A DNA stretch of 64,000 bases. Origin: Enterocloster bolteae (GTDB lineage: Bacteria > Bacillota > Clostridia > Lachnospirales > Lachnospiraceae). Shown here piece by piece: positions 55,230 through 63,588 of this stretch. The notes beneath the pieces are model-generated. The model ran no database searches, was not told the DNA's origin, and saw nothing but the letters and a program-made list of their open reading frames with translations. Positions within the stretch are counted from its first letter, which is position 1. Each line of letters opens with the position of its first letter. The translations under genes and the position numbers were made by a program. The stretch lies in assembly GCA_021772025.1 (NCBI GenBank), contig JAETNT010000014.1, positions 1-64,000 of the forward strand, in the 5' to 3' direction.

Positions 55230-56741
55230 TTAGTCCTGATTCGGCTTAACTGTAGCCTCATAAGCATTTGCTTTGCCGATTTCATATTTAATTCCGTCAA
55301 CCTCTACAGTACCGCTCTTTTTCACAGTACCGCTGGTATTTACTACAACCTGTGTACCAGCTGCGATTGTCGGAGCTGCTGCAGTGTTGCCATCTGCATA
55401 AATATTTTCTCTTGTCGTGTACAGCATATACTTGCTGCCATCCTCTGCGTCCACTCTCTTACCGTTTTCATCATAAATGCAGCCCTTTACGTAAGCGTTA
55501 ATGTAGGCTTGACCGTTTTTCTTAAAGTAGAAGTGAACCTCTTCACCGTCGTCATCATAAGTGACTTTGCCGGTTTCCATCTGGCCCTTGGATGAGCCGC
55601 TGTCCTCACTGAAGTAGTAAATACCTCCCTGCATCAGCTCGGTTCCGCCTACGCGGTTCACATTATGATCGGTAATCTGCATAACGCCGGTAATCATCTT
55701 ACCGTCTCCGTCAAACAGGTAAGTTTTGTTCTTGATAACTCTTGCCGCTACATCGTCATAGCTGTCGTTGTCAAACATATCCTCAGCCCCTGCGCCATAA
55801 TCCTTAGAGTCTTTAGCAGCGCTGTTGAAGGCCTCGCCCTTGGTATTTAAGTAATACCAATCCTCGTCTCCTTCCTCATCTTCATCACCGGGAGCGTAGG
55901 TGTAAATCCATCCGGTTCTTCTATGTCCGATGTCCTCGGTATAGAATGCGCTGGCTCCGCTTGCAACAGATGCAGTTGAATCGGACACGCCGGGAGTTCC
56001 GGTTACCCAGGTATCATCCATGGCGCCGTCTTCGTCAAAGGTATAATACCGTCCGTTAATATATTTTGTGGAATTTTTTACTGCACGGCCGTTAGTTCCA
56101 AACCAAAACCACGCCTCATCTTCATAAGGATCATCCTCGTCAATGGCGGTATCCGGCTTTTCTAAATATTTCCAACCCAGAGCTGCCCAGCCTTCATTCT
56201 CATCGCCAAAGTAATAGGTCTTTTCCCCTACACTCAGCTCAATATCCTGCCAGCCGCTTAACATGTGACCGTCCTCATCAAAGCCGAAGGTTCCCTTATT
56301 TTCCATATTTGCCCCATAAGGAATACCTGTTTTTACTACCTTCTTACCATCTCCTCTCTTAGCCTTTCCGTCAGACCCAAAGAAATACCATACTGTAGAG
56401 ATATCGTCCTGGTCGGAGCACTCGTTATCTCCTTCATTGTCTACAGACACCCAGGTATTGGTGACCTTTACACCGTTAGCGTCTACATAATACTTGTCAT
56501 CATTAGATCCGGAAACTACTATCGTATCCTTAGCCATGTAACCATCGCTGTCTAAGTAGAACCAGTTGTTTCCGCTCTTTTTCCAAGTATCAGTTACACG
56601 GTCACCGTCGCTGTCCAGATATACCCAATCCTCGCCTTCCTGCTCCCAGTGAGCGGTTGCAGCGAAGGAGGTCATGGATGCACCGATAGCGAACAATGTT
56701 GCTGCAGATAATACTACTGCTAATTTTGTCTGCTTTCTCAT
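55230..56741 (-). CDS. Secreted acidic cell-wall-binding repeat protein
   Basis: 503 residues from ATG (MRKQTKLAVVLSAATL); AGGAG is 12 nt upstream, somewhat far. Signal peptide ends ASMTSFAA. The rest consists of aromatic, Asp/Glu-rich repeats of the choline-binding-like type (DWVYLDSDGDRVTDTWKK, NNWFYLDSDGYMAKD) and a C-terminal stretch VVVNTSGTVKKSGTVEVDG also seen in the protein at 14190-15578 (LINTSGRTVKNTTVRD). No enzyme domain. It faces tandem tyrosine recombinases, which may control its expression. Confidence 0.88.
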   Translation of the reverse strand: MRKQTKLAVVLSAATLFAIGASMTSFAATAHWEQEGEDWVYLDSDGDRVTDTWKKSGNNWFYLDSDGYMAKDTIVVSGSNDDKYYVDANGVKVTNTWVSVDNEGDNECSDQDDISTVWYFFGSDGKAKRGDGKKVVKTGIPYGANMENKGTFGFDEDGHMLSGWQDIELSVGEKTYYFGDENEGWAALGWKYLEKPDTAIDEDDPYEDEAWFWFGTNGRAVKNSTKYINGRYYTFDEDGAMDDTWVTGTPGVSDSTASVASGASAFYTEDIGHRRTGWIYTYAPGDEDEEGDEDWYYLNTKGEAFNSAAKDSKDYGAGAEDMFDNDSYDDVAARVIKNKTYLFDGDGKMITGVMQITDHNVNRVGGTELMQGGIYYFSEDSGSSKGQMETGKVTYDDDGEEVHFYFKKNGQAYINAYVKGCIYDENGKRVDAEDGSKYMLYTTRENIYADGNTAAAPTIAAGTQVVVNTSGTVKKSGTVEVDGIKYEIGKANAYEATVKPNQD

Positions 56742-56769
56742 AATAAATGCACTCTCCTTTTTCTTTTTG

Positions 56770-56882
56770 AATCTCTCTCGAAATCCTTTTTGCATTACGA
56801 GGCAATTATACTTCCAATAGGAGAAATTATCGAAAGTTGCAGATAGAAACAACCTCTTACCAAAGACTGATATGGAGAGATT
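56770..56882. repeat. Short inverted repeats flanking the wall-protein -10
   Basis: AATCTCTC (56770-56777) and GAGAGATT (56875-56882) are exact 8-bp inverted repeats bounding a 113-bp segment that holds the TATAAT at 56805-56810 (minus strand). If used by the adjacent recombinases, inversion would turn the promoter around. The arms are short and the pairing may be chance. Confidence 0.25.
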
Positions 56883-56971
56883 TCATATTTTTTTCGGAAA
56901 TTTTTTATGTCTTTTTTAGTTTTATCAGGTATAATATTGATTTAAAGTATGTTTTGAAAGGGGAGGGAGTT

Positions 56972-57826
56972 ATGAGAAAAGGAACTGCCAGACCGCTTCC
57001 GGATCTCTCTGAGATCCAGGAAGATTTGTCCCCTTTCCGTGATTATCTTTCCTGCCGTAACATGGCGGAAAATACTGTCCATGTGTATCTCTATGCCGTC
57101 CGGCAGTTCCACTCTCTCTTCCGCTCCCTTAATGCCTCCAACCTTCAGCTGTACAAGCTATATCTCCTGGAGCATTATAAGCCCCAGACCGTCAATCTTC
57201 GGATTCGGGCTGTCAACTGTTATCTGGAGCATCTGGGAATTTCCGATATACGGCTTTCCATGATTCGGATGCAGCAGAAAACTTACCTGGATCGGATAAT
57301 CAGTGAGGCTGATTATGAATATCTGAAAGCCTGCCTGCAGCGGGATGGAGAACATCTTTATTATTTTGCAGTCCGCTATATGGGAGCTACCGGAATGAGG
57401 GTAAGTGAGCTGATCCAGCTTGCCACCGTAGATGTATACCGCGGATACAAAGATCTGTTTTCCAAAGACAATAAATCCCGGCGCATCTACATTCCTTCCT
57501 GCCTTCGTGATGCTACCATGCTCTGGCTGGCACGTGAAAAAAGACCGGAAGGAGATATTTTCTTAAATCGCTTCGGAGATCGGATTACCCCTGCCGGAAT
57601 CCGCAGCCAGCTAAAAAAATTTGCCGCCCGCTACGGCATGGATGCCTCTGTCATATATCCCCATTCCTTCCGGCACCGGTTTGCCAAGAGTTTTATTGAG
57701 CACGGCGGGGATATTGCCATGCTCTCTGATCTTTTAGGCCATGAAAGTATTGAAACCACCCGGATCTATCTGCGCCGTTCCAGCAGTGAACAAGCCCGTC
57801 TGGTAAATGAAATTGTGGATTGGTAA
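56972..57826 (+). CDS. Tyrosine recombinase (XerC/D-like), first of tandem pair
   Basis: 284 residues; ATG (MRKGTARPLPDLSE) behind GGGAGGGAG. N-terminal SAM-like core-binding domain to about 115, catalytic domain after. All six catalytic positions are present: Arg in ATGMRVSEL, Lys in SKDNKSRRIYIP, HSFRHRF giving His and Arg, His in LLGHES and nucleophile Tyr in TTRIYL. About 50 percent similar to the next gene by eye. Not a chromosome-dimer Xer by context; a DNA invertase or small element integrase is more likely. Confidence 0.9.
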   Translation: MRKGTARPLPDLSEIQEDLSPFRDYLSCRNMAENTVHVYLYAVRQFHSLFRSLNASNLQLYKLYLLEHYKPQTVNLRIRAVNCYLEHLGISDIRLSMIRMQQKTYLDRIISEADYEYLKACLQRDGEHLYYFAVRYMGATGMRVSELIQLATVDVYRGYKDLFSKDNKSRRIYIPSCLRDATMLWLAREKRPEGDIFLNRFGDRITPAGIRSQLKKFAARYGMDASVIYPHSFRHRFAKSFIEHGGDIAMLSDLLGHESIETTRIYLRRSSSEQARLVNEIVDW

Positions 57827-57838
57827 TGGAGTGATAAT

Positions 57839-58717
57839 ATGAATTTAGAAAAAACGCTCTCAGATTTTCAGAATGATTTAAGCCGTCAGGGAATGTCCCC
57901 GAACACGATTGCTTCTTATCTGACTGCTGTTCGGCAGTTTTATGCCCATTCTTCTGTGCTTACTATAGAAGCCCTTCAGGATTTTCGCCGCCGGCTTATG
58001 GATCATTACCGCCCTTCTACGGTTAACGCGAGAATCAGCGCCATTAATCGGTATCTGTCTTTTATTAATGCTCAAGGGGAAGATATGACCGTTTCCTCCC
58101 CACCCCCTCTTCCCCAAGCCGCCCCTTTGCCTGATTCTTACCGCCTTTATGCTGTCCGTATGCAGCAAAGGTCCTATCTAGACTCTATTATTTCCCAGGA
58201 AGACTACGAACATCTAAAAGCCGGACTGCTGGCCGACCATAATATGAGCTGGTATTTTCTCATTCATTTTCTTGGTTCTACGGGAGTTCGTGTAGGAGAG
58301 CTGATTCAGATTAAAGTAGAGCATCTTCGCCTGGGCTACATGGATCTTTATTCCAAGGGCGGCAAGGTACGCCGGATTTATTTCCCTGACAGACTATGTA
58401 AAGAGGCGCTGCCCTGGTATACTTCTCAGGGCAAAAAAAGCGGATTTCTATTTACAAATAAAAGCGGGAAGCCCCTGACTCCCCGCTGGATTCATTCTTA
58501 TTTAAAAGTTTTGGCTGTCCGCTACGGCATCAATCCTGATACTGTGTATCCTCATTCCTTCCGCCACCGTTTTGCCAAAAATTTTCTTAAAAAATTTAAT
58601 GATATTTCACTGTTAGCGGATCTCATGGGACATGAAAGCATCGAGACTACACGAATCTATCTTACTCATTCTACCAGTGAGCAGAGGCAGGCTATCGATC
58701 AAATCGTAACCTGGTGA
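57839..58717 (+). CDS. Tyrosine recombinase (XerC/D-like), second of tandem pair
   Basis: 292 residues, 12 nt behind the first. Same domain plan with a slightly longer linker rich in Pro (SSPPPLPQAAPLP) between core-binding and catalytic domains. Catalytic Arg in STGVRVGEL, Lys in SKGGKVRRIYFP, HSFRHRF, LMGHES and Tyr in TTRIYL all intact. Two active paralogs in one operon recall paired invertases for phase variation. Confidence 0.9.
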   Translation: MNLEKTLSDFQNDLSRQGMSPNTIASYLTAVRQFYAHSSVLTIEALQDFRRRLMDHYRPSTVNARISAINRYLSFINAQGEDMTVSSPPPLPQAAPLPDSYRLYAVRMQQRSYLDSIISQEDYEHLKAGLLADHNMSWYFLIHFLGSTGVRVGELIQIKVEHLRLGYMDLYSKGGKVRRIYFPDRLCKEALPWYTSQGKKSGFLFTNKSGKPLTPRWIHSYLKVLAVRYGINPDTVYPHSFRHRFAKNFLKKFNDISLLADLMGHESIETTRIYLTHSTSEQRQAIDQIVTW

Positions 58718-58806
58718 ACATCCGTCATCCCTTAACACTCCTTGCGGCAGTCGCCAGATGGGCATGCGAGCATGCCTACTTGGCTCGTTGCTCGCGGAAA
58801 TAAAAA

Positions 58807-58844
58807 CCAGGCGGAAGCTTCTTTCCAAAACTGCTTCTGCCTGG
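58807..58844 (-). terminator. Terminator after DUF1700 gene
   Basis: 12-bp stem with one mismatch (CCAGGCAGAAGC with GCTTCCGCCTGG) followed by TTTTTATTT on the minus strand, just past the stop at 58851. It also separates it from the convergent recombinases. Confidence 0.75.
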
Positions 58845-58850
58845 TCTTAT

Positions 58851-59345
58851 TTATTGGTTCCTCTTAAATATACTATATAAAAACCATACAACAATCAAGG
58901 GCCCGATGATGGGGCTTAAAAGAGAAAAGAGCCCGCCAATAATGCTAAATACCACGATTATGATAAGCACCAGAGCCACTGGGATAATAAACCTCCTCCA
59001 TCCCCGGCTAAAATCATACATGTGGAAGCTTCCGCCTACAGGGTCACTGTTGTCATAGCTCTGGTAATCTCTTGAGTTTTCCCCGCTGCCGTAAAAATCG
59101 TTCTGATCATAGGTTTGTCCGCCGTAAGCTTCCTGACTGTCCCCGCCTCCATTAGCCTCAATGATGGTCTTGGCAATCAGCCGGTATCCTCCGATCTCGT
59201 CAATCACCTCAGCCTCTGATCGTCCTTTTGCGGCTTCTCCTCGAATATATTCATCGTAGTACTTTAAGTTCTCCTGAATCACGGAGGGATGTACCTCCCC
59301 ATTAAGGGAGGAGGCCAGCCGGCTCAAAAACTCTTCTCGGTTCAT
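58851..59345 (-). CDS. DUF1700/HAAS-domain membrane protein
   Basis: 164 residues. The N-terminal helical HAAS domain (MNREEFLSRLASSLNGEV ... YYDEYIRGEAAKGRSEAEVIDEIG) is followed by a polar Tyr/Ser/Asp-rich linker and two hydrophobic segments (FIIPVALVLIIIVVFSIIGG, LSPIIGPLIVVWFLYSIF). Such proteins are often paired with PadR regulators, but none is here. The ATG overlaps the fbp stop by four bases. Confidence 0.85.
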   Translation of the reverse strand: MNREEFLSRLASSLNGEVHPSVIQENLKYYDEYIRGEAAKGRSEAEVIDEIGGYRLIAKTIIEANGGGDSQEAYGGQTYDQNDFYGSGENSRDYQSYDNSDPVGGSFHMYDFSRGWRRFIIPVALVLIIIVVFSIIGGLFSLLSPIIGPLIVVWFLYSIFKRNQ

Positions 59346-61288
59346 TTTGTCAATTCAATCCTTTCCTTCAGACTGCCTTTACGGTAAGCGGCAATCAATT
59401 CCTTTAAGTCACTGATCTGTACTGCCAGTTCAGCTCCTTTGTCCGTATCGGCAACCATAATCCGTTTCTTTGTCTTTTCCACAATATGAACCGTTGGCGT
59501 GCTTTCCCGGGTAGGATCAAAGGGCTTATGTTCCGCCAAAGCCAGATGGTGGGAATTGTAAATCAAGGTATAGCCAGCGATTCCTGTTTTGGACTGGTAA
59601 GCTTTTGAAAGTCCGCCGTCAATAATAAACAGCTTTCCGCCTCCCTTTACCGGCTTCTCCCCGTCTTTGATCTTAACCGGTACATGGCCGTTGATAATAT
59701 GAGAGCCTTCCCTTGGCAGCCCAAATTCCTCTAAAATCTTATCACAGTATTCTTCCTTCTGACTCAGCTGGTAATACGGGTTATAGACTTCTTTGTGGGT
59801 AGTCTTGTCTTCAATAAAATAATGCTCAAATGTGGTCATCTTATCCTTTCCGAATACCGGGGATTTTGCTCCGCACCAAAGGTACCACATGAAATCTCTG
59901 GCAGTATCCTTCCCCGGCGCGCCTTCCGGCAGGAAATAGGCATCCTGGGCCATCTTGTCCACATAATCTAATAACGCTTTTCCGGAATATTCCTCTTCAC
60001 CAAATTTTACAACCTGAAAGTTGCCCTCCCTGGTCATGGGAATACAGCCATGATAAAGCAGGTTAGAATTATAACACTTGTACATGCTCCCATGGGAGTA
60101 CAAAAATTTCACGTGTTTATGAAGCAGCGTATTATGCTGGAAGGACATCTGGAGCGTATGGAGCAGTTCTTCCTCCTCCTTGGTGAGTTTTAGAGGCGCT
60201 TCCGGATTTACGGTAGGAAATCTCATATCCATCATGGAGTATTCTTTATTTCCCACTCTTACCATACCCTTCTCAAAATCAATACGCTGCAGAAGAATCC
60301 TATCATCCATCTGATACTCGGGATGGCGTTTAATAATCTGACCCTCTATCTTAAACTGCATCACAGCGATAGCCTTATGCATTTTAGCTGCCAGTCCCGG
60401 ATCTACCGCATCGTAAATATTTTCGTCCAGAATATGGGGGGCAAACCGCTCACAGGGATCGTCCCGGTATACCTTGGCCGCAAACATGGACAGGGGGCGG
60501 AGATTAATCCCATACCCCTCCTCTAAGGCGTCAAAATTATTGTAACTGATAGCGATCCGCAAAACGTTGCAAATACAGGCCAGGTTGCCTGTAGAAGCGC
60601 CCATCCAGTCTATGTCATGATTGCCCCACTGGATATCCACATCATGGAACTGCATCAATTCATTCATAATCAAGTCTGCCCGGGGACCTCTGTCAAAAAT
60701 ATCTCCGATAATATGGAGGCTGTCAATGGTGAGATTCTGAATCAATTCGCACAAAGCAATAATAAACTGATCCGCAATCTGGATATCAATAATAGAACGG
60801 ATAATTTCACTATAGTAGACCTTCTTATTCTCGTCATTATAATCAACATGAATCAATTCGTCAATAATGTAGGCAAAAGACGGCGGCATTTTTTTCCGAA
60901 CTTTAGAACGGCTGTATTTAGAAGAAACCTCTTTACAGATGTTAACCAGGCGGTAAATAGTGATCCTCTGCCAGTCCTCCGTGTTTCGCCCCTCTGCCGT
61001 CATGCAGCGGATGTTCCGATCCGGATAGTAAATCAGGTTGGCCAGCTCTATCTGCTCCTCTTCCGGAATAATGTAGCCAAAAGTTGCCTTGATCTTCTCC
61101 CGAATAATACCGGAGGAAGAACGCAGCAGATGTATAAATGCCTCATGTTCTCCATGAAGATCGCTGAAAAAGTATTCTGTTCCTTTTGGAAGCCCCTGAA
61201 TTGCCATCAAATTGATCATTTCCCCCGAAGCAGATCGAATAGATGGGTATTCCCTTGACATTAATTTTAAATACTCCAAATCCCTCAT
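59342..61288 (-). CDS. fbp: Fructose-1,6-bisphosphatase class III
   Basis: 648 residues; the second ATG (MRDLEYLKLMSREYPS) is eight bases behind GAGGG and preferred over one two codons earlier. Gluconeogenic enzyme of Firmicutes with a calcineurin-like core: FFSDLHGEHEAF, IGDIFDRGPRAD, WGNHDIDWMGA and the C-terminal HIINGHVPVK. Own promoter at 61343-61372; the DUF1700 gene follows with a four-base overlap. Confidence 0.96.
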   Translation of the reverse strand: MRDLEYLKLMSREYPSIRSASGEMINLMAIQGLPKGTEYFFSDLHGEHEAFIHLLRSSSGIIREKIKATFGYIIPEEEQIELANLIYYPDRNIRCMTAEGRNTEDWQRITIYRLVNICKEVSSKYSRSKVRKKMPPSFAYIIDELIHVDYNDENKKVYYSEIIRSIIDIQIADQFIIALCELIQNLTIDSLHIIGDIFDRGPRADLIMNELMQFHDVDIQWGNHDIDWMGASTGNLACICNVLRIAISYNNFDALEEGYGINLRPLSMFAAKVYRDDPCERFAPHILDENIYDAVDPGLAAKMHKAIAVMQFKIEGQIIKRHPEYQMDDRILLQRIDFEKGMVRVGNKEYSMMDMRFPTVNPEAPLKLTKEEEELLHTLQMSFQHNTLLHKHVKFLYSHGSMYKCYNSNLLYHGCIPMTREGNFQVVKFGEEEYSGKALLDYVDKMAQDAYFLPEGAPGKDTARDFMWYLWCGAKSPVFGKDKMTTFEHYFIEDKTTHKEVYNPYYQLSQKEEYCDKILEEFGLPREGSHIINGHVPVKIKDGEKPVKGGGKLFIIDGGLSKAYQSKTGIAGYTLIYNSHHLALAEHKPFDPTRESTPTVHIVEKTKKRIMVADTDKGAELAVQISDLKELIAAYRKGSLKERIELTK

Positions 61289-61342
61289 AATCATAACCCT
61301 CTCTCATTTCCGCCAGCTGTGCGCTGCCGCTTATCTGGATTT

Positions 61343-61372
61343 ATAGTACCATAGATTTATGGTTCCGTGCAA
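61343..61372 (-). promoter_or_regulatory. Promoter of fbp
   Basis: TTGCAC (61367-61372), 18-bp spacer, TACTAT (61343-61348), about 45 nt before the gene's ribosome binding site. Confidence 0.5.
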
Positions 61373-61425
61373 CCTGCAGCGGCCTTGAATTTGCTAAAAT
61401 ACACCATCTATATTTTTCAGGAAAT

Positions 61426-61541
61426 ATATGGTATAATGTGAACACTTGACGAGGTATTTCCCGAGTCTAGTGAGAACACATACCTAGCCGCTTAGCGAGG
61501 TCTTCCACGAGCTTAGCGGATATGGTATAATGGGAACACTT
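61426..61541 (+). repeat. Tandem -10-like boxes each followed by stem-loop element
   Basis: A 22-bp direct repeat with 21 identities, ATATGGTATAATG-N-GAACACTT, occurs at 61426-61447 and 61520-61541. Each contains TATAAT. Hairpin B1 at 61443-61472 and hairpin B2 at 61488-61519 lie between and share a loop region CGAGGTNTTYCNCGAG with different, compensated stems. No good -35 is seen. Confidence 0.6.
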
Positions 61542-61580
61542 ACCCCAATATCTATCCCTAACAGAAAGCAGGAACCTCAA

Positions 61581-62384
61581 ATGGAACAATTATACGTATT
61601 CGGAACCGGCCATGCTGCCGTTACCCGCAATTATAACACCTGTTTCGCCATCCGTGACGGCGAAGAATTTTTTATGACGGATGCCGGCGGCGGCAACCGA
61701 ATTTTAGGAATCCTTCAGGATATGGATGTTTCCCTGGATCGGATTCACCATATATTTGTAACCCATGAACATACGGATCACATTTTAGGCATTGTCTGGA
61801 TGGTCCGCATGATCGGCAGCCGGATCCTGGCAGGAAAATACCAGGGAGATCTTCACATCTATTGTCACCAAGAGCTGACCGATACCATTCATACCCTGTG
61901 CCGCCTGACGGTTATGGGAAGCGTAGTAAAGCTTTTCGGCTCCCGTATTCATCTGATTGCCGTAAGCTCCGGAGAAGCCCTGGAAATTCTTGGGCATTCC
62001 GTTACCTTTTTTGACATTCACTCCACCAAAGCCAAACAATTTGGCTACCGTTTTACTTTAAGAGACGGACGGTATCTGACCTGCGCCGGAGATGAACCCT
62101 ACAATCCTCTGTGCCGGCCCTACGTAGAAGGCAGCTGTTGGCTTCTCCATGAAGCATTTTGCTTATACGGGGAAAGAGAACGCTATAAGCCCTACGAAAA
62201 GCATCACAGCACCGTAAAGGATGCCTGCGAATTGGCCCAATCCTTGGAGATTCCCAATCTGGTTCTCTGGCATACAGAAGAAGATCATGGCGCACAGCGT
62301 CAAAAACTTTACATGGCGGAGGGCACCGGCTACTACACCGGCAATCTGTATGTTCCTGAGGATCAGACCATTTTAGGGCTGTAA
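61581..62384 (+). CDS. MBL-fold metallohydrolase, RNase Z-like
   Basis: 267 residues; ATG (MEQLYVFGTGHAAVTR) seven bases behind AGGA. Metal motif THEHTDHILG, later His in FDIHSTKAKQ, Asp in CAGDEPY and LWHTEEDH. This matches the beta-lactamase-fold hydrolases close to RNase Z/arylsulfatase types; whether it processes tRNA is unclear because a standard rnz signature is incomplete. It sits behind the double stem-loop promoter region. Confidence 0.85.
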   Translation: MEQLYVFGTGHAAVTRNYNTCFAIRDGEEFFMTDAGGGNRILGILQDMDVSLDRIHHIFVTHEHTDHILGIVWMVRMIGSRILAGKYQGDLHIYCHQELTDTIHTLCRLTVMGSVVKLFGSRIHLIAVSSGEALEILGHSVTFFDIHSTKAKQFGYRFTLRDGRYLTCAGDEPYNPLCRPYVEGSCWLLHEAFCLYGERERYKPYEKHHSTVKDACELAQSLEIPNLVLWHTEEDHGAQRQKLYMAEGTGYYTGNLYVPEDQTILGL

Positions 62385-62399
62385 ATTCCGTTCTATTTT

Positions 62400-62444
62400 C
62401 CTTCCTAAAATCATATTCTTTGATGAAAAATGATTTTAGGAAGG
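62400..62444 (+). promoter_or_regulatory. 15-bp perfect hairpin covering the M23 gene's ribosome binding site
   Basis: CCTTCCTAAAATCAT and its exact complement flank a 15-nt loop. The 3' arm ends in AGGAAGG, part of the Shine-Dalgarno region GGAAGGAAGG of the next gene. No T-run follows, so translation control is at least as likely as termination. Confidence 0.55.
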
Positions 62445-62457
62445 AAGGTACAAGCCT

Positions 62458-63588
62458 ATGAAACTTCCCTGGAAATCCCAGCGCCTTTCCAGGCTTTTCT
62501 CGTCCAGCACCCTCATATGCGCCGAGACTGTTATTCTGTGCATTTTGGGGGTTTCTCTTTTCATTCAATCCATACGGAGCGGGCTGCCGTGGCCTCCCAA
62601 AGCCGCAGGTATGGAGGGAACCGGCATCGCTGCCGCCCCAGCAGAGGAGTCCTATATTAAGTGGGTGGATTTTGACGTAACCTCACAGGCTTTAAATCAG
62701 GCCTTTCGCTATGATGTAGACACCTTTCAGGCTCCTGTCCATTTAAACTGGATTGAACTTCTGGCTTATTTAGGCGCCAAATATGGCGGCGATTTTTCCC
62801 GCTATAAAAAGTCAGACATGGACAGCCTGGCGGCTCAGCTTACAGATGGGGCTGCTATGGAAGAGCTGACCAAAAATCTCAGCTATTATCCCTACTATCT
62901 GGAAGCTTATGAAGCTGTTCTTGGCGGCATGGTAGGAGAATTTGAGGCAGAAATCCCCGCTTCCAGCGCCCCTGAAGCTCTTCTTTCCCCAGATACGGAA
63001 AACAATACCGGGAAAGTTTGGGCATATCAATATGGACTGAAAGCGTTTTCTCCCATCGCTAAGAACTTTCCTTACAGTGATTATGACGATTTCGGCGCTG
63101 CCAGAGACTACGGCTACCGCAGGCAGCATCTGGGCCATGACTTTTTAGGCCAGACGGGAACCCCCATTATTGCCGTAGAATCCGGTACCGTTGAAGCTAT
63201 TGGCTGGAATCAATACGGCGGCTGGCGGTTGGGAATCCGAAGCTTTGACCAAAAGCGGTATTACTATTACGCCCACCTTCGGAAAAATTATCCTTATCAA
63301 TCCAACCTGCAGGAAGGTTCCATTGTGCAGGCAGGGGACGTCATCGGATATTTGGGCCGTACAGGCTATAGCGCCACGGAGAACACCAACAATATTGATG
63401 AATCCCATCTCCATTTCGGCATCCAATTAATTTTTGATGAATCTCAAAAGGAAGGAAATAACGAGATCTGGATCAATTGTTATGAGTTATCAAAATTTCT
63501 CCGCCAACACCAATCTGAAACGCAAAAAGTAGAAGGCACTAAGGAATGGAAACGGGTCTATGGTATGCGGGATCCCTCTGTCCCCTAA
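62458..63588 (+). CDS. M23 family metallopeptidase, membrane-anchored
   Basis: 376 residues. One N-terminal membrane segment (ETVILCILGVSLFIQSI) and an extracellular part with a C-terminal M23 domain at about 210-340: zinc ligands in HLGHDFLG and HLHFGIQ, with the strand TPIIAVESGTVEAIG. Related to lysostaphin-type endopeptidases; many such proteins in sporulating Clostridia act in spore engulfment (SpoIIQ-like), but this one is not clearly SpoIIQ. Hairpin overlaps its ribosome binding site. Confidence 0.88.
   Translation: MKLPWKSQRLSRLFSSSTLICAETVILCILGVSLFIQSIRSGLPWPPKAAGMEGTGIAAAPAEESYIKWVDFDVTSQALNQAFRYDVDTFQAPVHLNWIELLAYLGAKYGGDFSRYKKSDMDSLAAQLTDGAAMEELTKNLSYYPYYLEAYEAVLGGMVGEFEAEIPASSAPEALLSPDTENNTGKVWAYQYGLKAFSPIAKNFPYSDYDDFGAARDYGYRRQHLGHDFLGQTGTPIIAVESGTVEAIGWNQYGGWRLGIRSFDQKRYYYYAHLRKNYPYQSNLQEGSIVQAGDVIGYLGRTGYSATENTNNIDESHLHFGIQLIFDESQKEGNNEIWINCYELSKFLRQHQSETQKVEGTKEWKRVYGMRDPSVP

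Noticed and set aside
56972..58717. XerC/XerD chromosome-dimer recombinases
   Set aside because: XerC and XerD are normally not tandem and not beside a wall-protein gene; paired invertase-like role is a better fit, though not proven.
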